Shown here in pieces: positions 8,418-15,640 of a stretch of DNA of 26,558 nucleotides (its first letter is position 1; each line of letters starts with the position of its first letter). The DNA is taken from NCBI GenBank assembly GCA_964582705.1, contig CAZOTE010000023.1:1-26558 (forward strand), read 5' to 3'. The notes beneath the pieces were generated by a model that did no database searches, was not told the origin of the DNA, and saw nothing but the letters and a program-made list of their open reading frames with translations. A program made the translations under genes and the position numbers. Source of the stretch: Alkalibacter sp964582705 (GTDB lineage: Bacteria; Bacillota; Clostridia; Eubacteriales; Alkalibacteraceae).

Positions 8418-8434
8418 CCACAATTCATTTGTGG
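8418..8434. promoter_or_regulatory. Palindrome at the start of the module A SDR transcript
   Basis: CCACAA (8418-8423) and TTGTGG (8429-8434) form a perfect inverted repeat with a 5-base gap, directly downstream of the predicted -10. The place fits a repressor operator; as RNA it would be a short hairpin near the 5' end. It shares the CCACA core with the boxes upstream of the regulators. Confidence 0.4.
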
Positions 8435-8437
8435 TAA

Positions 8438-8466
8438 AGTATATCCTTATTCAAGCCATCGGTCAA
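8438..8466 (-). promoter_or_regulatory. Promoter of the module A SDR gene
   Basis: TTGACC (8461-8466), a 17-base spacer and TATACT (8438-8443) on the minus strand are close to consensus. It slightly overlaps the gene encoding the UPF0303 protein upstream (stop at 8469), so the SDR gene is at least partly independent of it. Confidence 0.65.
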
Positions 8467-8468
8467 TA

Positions 8469-8945
8469 TCAGCTTAACTTCGATAAGAAGTCTTCAACGC
8501 ACTTCACAACCAAGGCATGATCGTCTTCAGGGCTTAAGCCTGAAACAGTAATCGCACCTACTACACCGGTTTTATCGACGGCTATCGGAACCGATCCTCC
8601 AAAAGGCGCTAGTTCCGACAAGCTGGTTCCGTACTTTTCTTCTACTGTTTTGCCTTCGTTTTCCAGTTTGAGCTCCATAAAATAAGAACTCTTAAAAAAA
8701 CGATAAACTATATTTTCTTTTCTTTGAATCCAATTGTCATTATCCGGTAAAGCTCCGTCAAAAGAAAAGTGGAATAAGCATCTTCTGTTTACGCTTATAT
8801 TTATAGCAATCGGCTTGTACGCCTTTTTCCCCTTTTCAATCAACATCATACCCAGATTCAGCGCATCCTGACTGGTAAATGAATCAAATACAAGGGTTTT
8901 TTCAGTTTCTAAAATCTCTTTCATCTTAACATCAAGTTTTCCCAC
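8469..8945 (-). CDS. UPF0303 family protein (HbpS/GlcG-like fold)
   Basis: A 158-residue protein beginning at GTG 8945, chosen because GGAGGG lies six bases upstream; a TTG at 8972 has no such site and would overlap the preceding gene. Family features include FDSFTSQDALNLGMMLIEKG, PIAINISVNRRCLFHFSFDG, PDNDNWIQRKENIVYRFFKS and a C-terminal GGSVPIAV...GVVGAITVSG segment. These match the UPF0303 proteins of the DUF336/HbpS superfamily, often labelled heme-degrading domain proteins; a heme link is not proven for this family. It is about 20 bases downstream of a membrane-protein gene and probably in one transcript with it, placed between PTS modules A and B. Confidence 0.85.
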   Translation of the reverse strand: MGKLDVKMKEILETEKTLVFDSFTSQDALNLGMMLIEKGKKAYKPIAINISVNRRCLFHFSFDGALPDNDNWIQRKENIVYRFFKSSYFMELKLENEGKTVEEKYGTSLSELAPFGGSVPIAVDKTGVVGAITVSGLSPEDDHALVVKCVEDFLSKLS

Positions 8946-8964
8946 AACTATCCCTCCAACACTA

Positions 8965-9480
8965 TCAAACAACCTGCTTTATTAAAATTTTCTCAATTTT
9001 AGCAATGATTGTTTTACTTGCTTTGATTTTAATTCTTTTTATTACGCGATTTTTATTCGAATGAATTTTCATGGTCCGGTTATTGCCCTTATTCGGATTC
9101 GTGATCTCCCATTCCTTGATTTCATCCCAAAATATTATGCCATAATCGCCTGCCACACCATTTTCATAAACCCCTTTATCCATCGTGCTAAAATATACAG
9201 TAGTTATTGCGATTATTGTCATTATAACATTTATGTACAGCGTTGTAACCTCCGTTTTATATGATGCTTCTCCTTGAGCAATGACATTTATAAGTCCCTG
9301 TGAAAACAAATAATAAATCCCCAGTTGAAATATCCCTTTTAAATCAAATCTTTTATCCATTTGTTCCAAGCACTTGCCTGCGTTCTTTCTCTTATATTCC
9401 GTAACCCCTATTTTTATGAGGCTCTGAATAGTAATAAGAGTAACGATTAATATGTATATCAAATTTTTTATATCACTCAT
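8965..9480 (-). CDS. Hypothetical membrane protein (DUF5673-like)
   Basis: A 171-residue protein with three predicted membrane helices at about residues 5-24, 48-66 and 78-98, then a soluble C-terminal domain. That part contains YENGVAGDYGIIFWDEIKEW and ends in a strongly basic stretch (NKNRVIKRIKIKASK). The layout of N-terminal helices followed by a PH-like 'Y.nGi...g.i.WdeIk.w' domain resembles DUF5673 proteins, which have no known role. The ATG at 9480 is preceded by GAGGG with a rather long spacer of 11 bases. It is the first gene of a pair with the UPF0303 protein. Confidence 0.7.
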   Translation of the reverse strand: MSDIKNLIYILIVTLITIQSLIKIGVTEYKRKNAGKCLEQMDKRFDLKGIFQLGIYYLFSQGLINVIAQGEASYKTEVTTLYINVIMTIIAITTVYFSTMDKGVYENGVAGDYGIIFWDEIKEWEITNPNKGNNRTMKIHSNKNRVIKRIKIKASKTIIAKIEKILIKQVV

Positions 9481-9586
9481 AACTCATACGACCCTCTTTT
9501 ATAAATTAAATAATCAACATTTACAAAATCCAACATAAACTCATTGACTTATCCCTTTTTTTTAGGTATATTTTACTAAATGGAGG

Positions 9587-9614
9587 GGAAGGAGCCCTTA
9601 GGCCGGCTCCTTCC
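9587..9614 (-). terminator. Stable stem-loop after module B IIB gene
   Basis: A perfect 10-bp stem GGAAGGAGCC/GGCTCCTTCC with an 8-base loop lies 17 bases beyond the IIB stop. The minus strand after the stem reads CCTCCATTTAG, without a T run, so it is either an imperfect terminator or a 3'-end stabilising hairpin for the PTS mRNA. Confidence 0.5.
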
Positions 9615-9630
9615 GATGGGCAACTCAGTG

Positions 9631-9948
9631 TTACTTGTTTTGCTCTAAATATTGGACGAGCTTCTCAACAATTTGAGGAGCTTTTTTTATTACGTCACCG
9701 GCAAAAGCCTTTATTACAGGCTTTCCTTTGAATCTTTCAGCTTCCTGAATGTCTATATCCTTGGTGAGAATTATTCCGTCTGCTGATTTAACATCATCTT
9801 CAGTAAGATAATTGTCGCATCCTATCGAACCTTGCGTTTCGACTTTTACCTCTATGTTTCTTTCTTTGCATGCTTTTCTGATGGCCTCTGCTGCCATATA
9901 CGTGTGTGCAACTCCCGAAGGACATGCTGTAACACCAATGATTTTCAT
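9631..9948 (-). CDS. PTS fructose-family IIB component (module B)
   Basis: A protein of 105 residues from the ATG at 9948 (MKIIGVTACPSGVAHTYMAA), which has AGGAG eight bases upstream. An in-frame ATG at 9972 overlaps the IIC stop codon and would add eight residues. The phosphorylated cysteine is C8 in TACPSGVAHTYM, followed by VETQGSIG. It closely resembles the module A IIB protein. As last gene of regulator-IIA-IIC-IIB it transfers phosphate from the module B IIA to the incoming sugar. Cross-talk with module A components is possible. Confidence 0.93.
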   Translation of the reverse strand: MKIIGVTACPSGVAHTYMAAEAIRKACKERNIEVKVETQGSIGCDNYLTEDDVKSADGIILTKDIDIQEAERFKGKPVIKAFAGDVIKKAPQIVEKLVQYLEQNK

Positions 9949-9968
9949 TTTCTCATCTCCTATTGCTA

Positions 9969-11039
9969 TCAATCAATGCTAACTTCAAATTCGTCTGAAC
10001 AGGTCTTAATATCCTTCATCACTCTTTCAGATACAGGTTTTTTTAATGCGTTTACCATCAAAGCTGTAACTACAGAACCCGCAGCTAACGCTATCAAGAA
10101 TCCAACCTTGCCTATAATCGCTGGCAACACTATAAGTCCGCCCCATGCAACCATACACTGGACATTAAATATCGCAGCAACTGCCGTGCCTGTAGCTCCA
10201 CCAACCATAATAGATGGAATGACTTTGATAGGGTCTGCTGCTGCAAAAGGAATAGCGCCCTCTGTAATACCTACGGTACCCATCAGCAAAGCAGCTCTTC
10301 CCGCTTCTTTTTCTTCAGGAGTGTACTTTTTAGGTGCAAGGAAAGTAGCTAACCCCATTCCAATAGAGGGCACTGCGACTCCGACAGCTGATACTCCGGG
10401 AATCGTGTATATTCCTTCTCCTACTGAAAGTATAACGAAAGCATATGCTACCTTATTAACCGGACCACCCATGTCGAATGCTTCCATAAGACCAATAATT
10501 ATTGCCAATAAAACAAAATTCGTTGTAGACATACCTTGAAGCCAGCCTGTAAGAGCATTTGTCAATGCCGCTATAGGAGTAGCCAATCCCCACTGCATAA
10601 ATCCTGCTGTAATGAATGTACCAATTATGGGAATAACAAATATTGGCATTATAGATCTCAATGTTTCCGGAACTTTTATCTTTTTTAGATAATAAACCAC
10701 GATGCCACCTATTATACCCGCCAGTATCGCTCCAAAAAAACCTGCTCCCATTTTATTGCCAACATGAGCCGCTATTGCAGCAGGTGCGATTCCTGCCCTG
10801 TCAGATATTGAAAATGCAATGTAACCCGCCAATACCGGAATCATGAGTTCAAATCCGGCCACTCCGATAAAAAATAGATCGTTTAGCCACGTTCCCTCTA
10901 AGGGAACCGCACCTTCACCGTAGATTACGACTGACAGCGCCAGCAATATACCGCCCGCTACTACAAATGGTATCATGTAGGATACCCCCGTCATCAGGTG
11001 CTTTCTTGTGTCTTTGAAAATAAGTCTTAAATCATTCAT
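9969..11039 (-). CDS. PTS fructose-family IIC permease (module B)
   Basis: A 356-residue membrane protein with the same order of motifs as the module A permease: HLMTGVSYMIPFVVAGG near the N-terminus, GGPVNKVAYAFV in the middle and GITEGAIPFAAADP in the second half. About eight to ten hydrophobic helices are visible. The N-terminal half matches module A closely; the loop around NALTGWLQGMSTTNF and the C-terminus (VSERVMKDIKTCSDEFEVSI) differ, which may mean a different sugar preference. The ATG at 11039 follows GGGAGG. The stop is 21 bases before the chosen IIB start, so the two are translationally close. Confidence 0.95.
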   Translation of the reverse strand: MNDLRLIFKDTRKHLMTGVSYMIPFVVAGGILLALSVVIYGEGAVPLEGTWLNDLFFIGVAGFELMIPVLAGYIAFSISDRAGIAPAAIAAHVGNKMGAGFFGAILAGIIGGIVVYYLKKIKVPETLRSIMPIFVIPIIGTFITAGFMQWGLATPIAALTNALTGWLQGMSTTNFVLLAIIIGLMEAFDMGGPVNKVAYAFVILSVGEGIYTIPGVSAVGVAVPSIGMGLATFLAPKKYTPEEKEAGRAALLMGTVGITEGAIPFAAADPIKVIPSIMVGGATGTAVAAIFNVQCMVAWGGLIVLPAIIGKVGFLIALAAGSVVTALMVNALKKPVSERVMKDIKTCSDEFEVSID

Positions 11040-11096
11040 TAATGTTCCTCCCTTTAAATATTATATACAGCATGCTTTTTAAGGCCTGCATATATT

Positions 11097-11543
11097 TCAA
11101 TCAATGGAAAATGAAAGCATGGATTCTATTTCGCCTTTGTCTTCTGAACATAAAAGCTTTTCTCTAAACTCGTCATGCATCAAATTTTTTGACAGCTCAG
11201 CCAGTACCTTTAGATGAAAATTGCCTTCATACTCAGAAGGTACAGCAATCATAAATACCAATTTTACGCTGTCATCACAATGCCATACTACGTGGTTTTT
11301 CAAACTCACGAATGCCAAGGTAGGTGTTTTAACGCTACCGGATTTCCCATGGGGAATCGCTACATGAAACCCTACACATGTGGGAAAGCTTTTTTCTCTC
11401 TCATAGACGCATTCAATGTACTTGTCCATATCGTGCAGCCTATCCTCATCATTTATTTTTGAAGCCATAAATGTAATTATTTCATCTTTTGAATCCAACT
11501 CTTCTTTTAAAAAAATCAGTTTTTCATTTATCAATTTTTCCAT
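11097..11543 (-). CDS. PTS fructose/mannitol-family IIA component (module B)
   Basis: A 148-residue cytoplasmic protein with the phosphorylated histidine H65 in HVAIPHGKS and the family segments VKLVFMIAVPSE and FHLKVLAELSKNLM. The ATG at 11543 lies inside the end of the regulator gene (20-base overlap), with AAGGAG eight bases upstream, which indicates translational coupling to the regulator. Compared with the module A protein, residues around WHCDDSV replace WQSLDGE, but the catalytic region is intact. Confidence 0.94.
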   Translation of the reverse strand: MEKLINEKLIFLKEELDSKDEIITFMASKINDEDRLHDMDKYIECVYEREKSFPTCVGFHVAIPHGKSGSVKTPTLAFVSLKNHVVWHCDDSVKLVFMIAVPSEYEGNFHLKVLAELSKNLMHDEFREKLLCSEDKGEIESMLSFSID

Positions 11544-13545
11544 AATTAAATCTCCTTAGTACTTCATTAATTTTTTGTGGTGAATACGCTTTTTTTAGCT
11601 CTCCTATCTGGTTGTCATCGTCAAGCATCTCATAAAATTGCCCAAATACATTTGCAGCCATATCATAACCTTCCATTTTTATGCACAGGATAAAAATAGT
11701 GTCTACCATTTCATGCTTGTAAACCATCGGTCTTTTAAGCCTTATCACCGCTATTTTAGATTTTTTAACAAATTCCGTTTTGCTGTGTGGTATTGCCAAA
11801 CCTTTGCCTATGTAAGTAGATGACTTTTTCTCCCTTAAGAGTATGCTTTCTATAAAGCCTTCTGCCGCATAGCCTTCATCTATCATTTTCCTTCCATATT
11901 TTTTTATCAACTCTCCAAAGTCGAGGTCTTCATCTTCAACGAAGCAACAATCCTCAGATATTATATTCATACAGCTCTTATTGTCGTCAAAGGGTTGCAA
12001 GACAGATTCTTGTCTTTGATTAAAACTTCCTAAAAGCCTGTTTATCTTAAATATGTCTTCATTATTCAACAAAGCGCTGACATAGACCACCTTTTTCGAG
12101 CTTATGTTGTATGGAATCGTGGATATTATTATGTCTGATTGTTCAATAAGGCTTTGACTCAGCTTTTCTGCCGAAATAACAGCTATTATGTCCAAGTTAT
12201 GAAATCTCTTTCCAAGCTTTGTTTTAATTAATTGCGCCGTACCTATCCCGCTTGAACAAACTATCACCGTTTTATATGTTTTCATGCTTCTTTCAACCGC
12301 CGCTGCGATATGCATCGCGATGTAGGCAACCTCGTCTTCATTGATCATAATCCCGCATTCTTTTTCAAAAATCGAACCTGATACCCACGTAGCACCAAAT
12401 ATTCCTGTATATTCGTTTTTTATGGTCTCGAGCATTGGGTTTCTGAGCTTAAGTCCGTTTTCAAGCCTTACGATGATCGGTCTTATATGCAGAACCAGCG
12501 ATGTTAACAGTACATCGTCCTTCGTCATGTCAACACCTAAAATATCGCTGGTAACCCGGATTATTTCTTTTGCAAGCTTTACATACAGCTCGTTTTGCAC
12601 AGCAAGAATCTCCTTGCAGTTATCATCAGTTATATCTTCCTGTATCTTCGCACCTAGCATGTGAAGGCAGATATAACCTGTTTCATCTTCAGGAAATTTA
12701 AGGTTGAAGGCTTCTTCGAGTTCCTCCAATAGCTCCTTGGCGATATCATAAGCCTTATTCCCTTGGATGTTTTTAGTGTAGCCATCAGGCATTATGATTT
12801 CCTGGCTTCCCTTAACTCTTTTAATCGTGATGGCTATGTGGGCTAAAAGGTTTAGAAATGCTTGATCTGTAAAGGAATAACCCAATCTTTTTTCAGAATT
12901 TTGTATGGACTTTTGAACCTTGATTAAATCAATATCTGAAAAAAAATCCTTGAGCTTATTAAAGTTTCTGATGCTCAGCCTGTAGTCAAGCTCTTCGAAG
13001 TCGATAGCGATTTCATCATTTTTGCTTTTGTCCACATCATGAAAAAACTCGACTATCGCTTTTCTAAAATCAATTTCTTCACCTTCTATCCACAGTCCCT
13101 GATTTTGCTTTCTTTTTAACTTTAAGCTGTAGTTTTCCAACCATTCTTCCACCGCTTCCAAATCGTTTACAATAGTGCTTTTGCTACAGTATAGCTCATC
13201 GGCAAACATTTGCATCGTGTAGTTGAACTTATTTATCAAAAGAATCTCAAGGATGTACTCTTTTCTAAACCGGAAGTCATATGTCTCTTCTCTTTTAAGA
13301 TTTCCATAATTACTTTTCAACCCAACCCTCTGATGTTCGTTTACATCCAGATAAACTCCTACGTTGGGCTTCTTCACTAGGCTTATTCCTTCTTCTTTCA
13401 GGAATCCAGCCAGCGAGTTCAAATGGTTTCTGACGGTCTTTCCGGACCTCCCTACGATTTTGCCGATCTCCTCCACTGTCACAGGCGTTTTTTCTTCAAT
13501 CAATATGCTTAATATCTCCCTATTCAAATCCTTTTTTCTTGCCAT
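11524..13545 (-). CDS. PRD-containing transcriptional activator with PTS IIB and IIA domains (module B)
   Basis: A 673-residue paralogue of the module A regulator with the same domain order: HTH at about 8-48, second HTH at about 95-150, PRD1 (H236, H295), PRD2 (H353, H412), Gat-like IIB with C430 in IVCSSGIGTAQ, and IIA with H586 in GLAIPHSK. All phosphorylatable residues are kept, so it should be controlled by PTS phosphorylation. The linker between IIB and IIA is cysteine- and acid-rich (CMNIISEDCCFVEDEDLDFG), unlike module A. The ATG at 13545 follows AGGTAA. It starts the regulator-IIA-IIC-IIB unit and overlaps the IIA gene. The two regulators are clearly more divergent from each other than the two permeases or SDRs are. 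Confidence 0.93.
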   Translation of the reverse strand: MARKKDLNREILSILIEEKTPVTVEEIGKIVGRSGKTVRNHLNSLAGFLKEEGISLVKKPNVGVYLDVNEHQRVGLKSNYGNLKREETYDFRFRKEYILEILLINKFNYTMQMFADELYCSKSTIVNDLEAVEEWLENYSLKLKRKQNQGLWIEGEEIDFRKAIVEFFHDVDKSKNDEIAIDFEELDYRLSIRNFNKLKDFFSDIDLIKVQKSIQNSEKRLGYSFTDQAFLNLLAHIAITIKRVKGSQEIIMPDGYTKNIQGNKAYDIAKELLEELEEAFNLKFPEDETGYICLHMLGAKIQEDITDDNCKEILAVQNELYVKLAKEIIRVTSDILGVDMTKDDVLLTSLVLHIRPIIVRLENGLKLRNPMLETIKNEYTGIFGATWVSGSIFEKECGIMINEDEVAYIAMHIAAAVERSMKTYKTVIVCSSGIGTAQLIKTKLGKRFHNLDIIAVISAEKLSQSLIEQSDIIISTIPYNISSKKVVYVSALLNNEDIFKINRLLGSFNQRQESVLQPFDDNKSCMNIISEDCCFVEDEDLDFGELIKKYGRKMIDEGYAAEGFIESILLREKKSSTYIGKGLAIPHSKTEFVKKSKIAVIRLKRPMVYKHEMVDTIFILCIKMEGYDMAANVFGQFYEMLDDDNQIGELKKAYSPQKINEVLRRFNYGKIDK

Positions 13546-13595
13546 TTATATTACCTCGCTCACATAATGCATCATGCCATCATTCATCTAATATA

Positions 13596-13624
13596 ATATT
13601 ATCACTTTGGATCCTGTTTTGATA
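13596..13624 (-). promoter_or_regulatory. Promoter of the module B regulator/PTS operon
   Basis: The minus strand has TATCAA (13619-13624), a 17-base spacer and TAATAT (13596-13601). The -35 is poor, which suits an activator-dependent promoter. The conserved box lies 26 bases upstream. Confidence 0.5.
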
Positions 13625-13643
13625 TACGGCATTATTCAATATG

Positions 13644-13667
13644 CTTACCTTATTAATGTGGAAATAT
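13644..13667 (-). promoter_or_regulatory. Conserved box upstream of the module B regulator
   Basis: ATATTTCCACATTAAT followed by AAGGTAAG. The first part matches the module A regulator box in 14 of 15 positions; the second part matches the box upstream of the module B SDR gene. Its position relative to the promoter equals that in module A within two bases. Confidence 0.5.
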
Positions 13668-13685
13668 CAAGCTTATGGCCATGGC

Positions 13686-14555
13686 TTATTTTAAGTATCT
13701 AAACTCTTTCAAGCATTTCTCAATCGATTGGACAGTATCATCAAACACAAATCCGCATCTTTTGATTTTCCCTGTGTCCAGGCGCACGTTTCTTGCACAT
13801 TCACTATACTTCTTTTCATCCCTTACCAATAGTTCGCCTATCTTACTCTTATCCATTCCGAGCTTCTCCAGTATGAATCTGCTGATATCATACCTGCTTA
13901 AATCGTTATTGCTGCCTGTATGATAAGTCCCGTAATCTAGATCGAATACTTTTTCGAATTGATCAATAACATCATATACATATGTCAGTCCCCTATATTC
14001 ATTACAGGGAACCTTTTGCACTTCTCCCTTAATCGCAGCATTAATCGTATCCCACAATATATTTGGGTTTATCGCCAGATTTCTCTCAGGAAGCCCGAAA
14101 AGCCAGGTAAACCGCAAAATCCATAACTTGTCATGAATCTTTCTTAACTCCCCCTCTGCCTCAAGCTTAGTTATTCCATACTGGGTATTTGGAACAGGTT
14201 CATCGATCTCTTTAAAGGGCGCGCCTTTCGTATTTCCATTAAAAACCTGTTCCGTACTGAAAAACACTAATTTTGCATCCACCTCTTTAGCAGCCTCAGC
14301 AACGTTTTTAGCTCCGTCTACGTTTATTTTTCTTGCAAGTTCCTTGTTTTTATCACAAAATCCGGTATCAGCAACCGCTGCCCCATGAACGATATAATCC
14401 GGTTTGAAATCTATTATTGTTCTAATAACCTGTCTTTCATCGGTAATGTCCAGGGTATCCACATCTGTAGACAATACTTCATACATCGAGCTGTATGCAT
14501 TTGTAAACCTCTTTCCGAAAAAACCATTTCCTCCGGTTAAAAATATCTTTTTCAT
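13686..14555 (-). CDS. RmlD-like SDR oxidoreductase (extended SDR, module B)
   Basis: A protein of 289 residues from the ATG at 14555 (MKKIFLTGGNGFFG), which follows AAGGAG with a 7-base spacer; an upstream in-frame ATG at 14573 has no ribosome binding site. It is a close paralogue of the module A SDR: Rossmann TGGNGFFG, VFFSTEQVFNG, QYGITK (YxxxK), NPNILWDT, NEYRGLTYVYD and RNVRLDTGKIKRCGF all align. The family reduces keto-sugar nucleotides or serves as a non-catalytic regulator (as MAT2B does); the substrate here is unknown. The gene ends 140 bases before the module B regulator, with that operon's box and promoter in between. Confidence 0.85.
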   Translation of the reverse strand: MKKIFLTGGNGFFGKRFTNAYSSMYEVLSTDVDTLDITDERQVIRTIIDFKPDYIVHGAAVADTGFCDKNKELARKINVDGAKNVAEAAKEVDAKLVFFSTEQVFNGNTKGAPFKEIDEPVPNTQYGITKLEAEGELRKIHDKLWILRFTWLFGLPERNLAINPNILWDTINAAIKGEVQKVPCNEYRGLTYVYDVIDQFEKVFDLDYGTYHTGSNNDLSRYDISRFILEKLGMDKSKIGELLVRDEKKYSECARNVRLDTGKIKRCGFVFDDTVQSIEKCLKEFRYLK

Positions 14556-14615
14556 CAGCAATCTCCTTTTCACTTTTATTTACAAGTCAATCATACTCTT
14601 TGGAGCAATAAAAAA

Positions 14616-14677
14616 AAAGGACCTAAAGTGCACAATCCTTACCTCATAATGTGGCAAGGATTGTACCTGTGTCCTTT
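14616..14677 (-). terminator. Terminator after the lipoprotein gene, with embedded CCACATTA box
   Basis: The outer arms AAAGGAC/GTCCTTT and inner arms ACAATCCTT/AAGGATTGT form a long interrupted stem, followed on the minus strand by eight T (14611-14618). The loop contains GCCACATTATGAGGTAAG (14640-14656 region), which resembles the boxes upstream of the PTS regulators and lies about 85-100 bases upstream of the module B SDR start. Confidence 0.7.
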
Positions 14678-14702
14678 GCAAATTTCATAATCTTAATGAT
14701 TT

Positions 14703-15452
14703 TCATTTCTCAATCCAAACTACAATAAGCTGCCCTGCGTTATTTTCGTACCAAGTGACATTGATCTCATCTCCGACTTCGATTCCAAGCTTGTCAAACT
14801 TTTCCGGAGTGTTGTAGTATCTCAAAGCTAATGTCTCGCTTGCTGCCGCCACCTCAAAGCTATTGTTGTCGATTATACCGTTAAGAATAAGAGGCGCTGT
14901 TTCCAACTGCACATCCTGGCTTGTCTTTTCAACTAGAACAAACCTGTCCATCCGATTTTGATCATCAATGATCTCATAAAAAACCTTTATCAAATCACCA
15001 GTGTTTATCTCCTTATCTGAAAGTTCATCGTAAATACCCTCAGCGTAAATCATTTTGAACCCTTGCTCTTCATCGATCATCTCAAATGAATTATTGTCAG
15101 CAAATCCTACAAATATCCCTCTTGAAGCTTCAACTTCTAATATCTTTATCACCTGCACGGTCTTTTCTACTTCAGTCTGGATATAATCGATCCTAATCTT
15201 TTCATCTTCAGTCAGCTTCATATCCTCCACTAGATCCACCAAACCTGTTTTTCTGAAGATAACCGGCTCGCCATCCACGAGAACTTCCATGCTGTTGTTG
15301 TCTGCCAATCCAATGTAATAACCCTCTGTTGTAATTAAATCCGCCTCACCGTTTCCGTTCCCGTTGCCATTTTCTCCTCCGTTTATGGAACATCCCGCTA
15401 TCAATATTAAAATCAGAAAAATCCCAAATAATGCACTTGATGCTTTTTTCAT
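14703..15452 (-). CDS. Lipoprotein with three tandem DNNS-type repeats
   Basis: A protein of 249 residues from the ATG at 15452 (a GTG three codons upstream overlaps the ribosome binding site AAGGTGAGG). It has a lipoprotein signal peptide with the lipobox LIAGC (C21) and an Asn-Gly linker (GGENGNGNGNGE). Three repeats of about 60-65 residues follow, each opening with GxxDNNSxE: YIGLADNNSMEV, FVGFADNNSFEM and LNGIIDNNSFEV. Each ends with a strand like VIKILEV or LIVVWIEK. The repeats look like small all-beta domains, perhaps OB-like. It should be anchored to the outer face of the membrane. No known function or family can be assigned. It is transcribed alone, divergently from typA. Confidence 0.85.
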   Translation of the reverse strand: MKKASSALFGIFLILILIAGCSINGGENGNGNGNGEADLITTEGYYIGLADNNSMEVLVDGEPVIFRKTGLVDLVEDMKLTEDEKIRIDYIQTEVEKTVQVIKILEVEASRGIFVGFADNNSFEMIDEEQGFKMIYAEGIYDELSDKEINTGDLIKVFYEIIDDQNRMDRFVLVEKTSQDVQLETAPLILNGIIDNNSFEVAAASETLALRYYNTPEKFDKLGIEVGDEINVTWYENNAGQLIVVWIEK

Positions 15453-15585
15453 TTTCCTCACCTTCTCTATTTAACTTAAACTTCATTATATTTATACCCG
15501 TAGCTGAATAGTTATATCATTTCTTCCTGAAAAGCTGATTGTAGACCATGCAATCCACAACAATCTAGATTTAACAATCTTTTTC

Positions 15586-15614
15586 TTGTATTATTCTCAA
15601 AAAAAGTATAAAAT
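15586..15614 (+). promoter_or_regulatory. typA promoter
   Basis: TTGTAT (15586-15591), a 17-base spacer and TAAAAT (15609-15614) precede the gene by about 27 bases. Confidence 0.5.
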
Positions 15615-15640
15615 AATTAAGTTATATTAATAGAGAGGAA

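Noticed and set aside
14610..14680. Attenuator or riboswitch for the module B SDR gene
   Set aside because: The long hairpin with eight T is best explained as the terminator of the upstream lipoprotein gene; no known ligand-binding core is visible.
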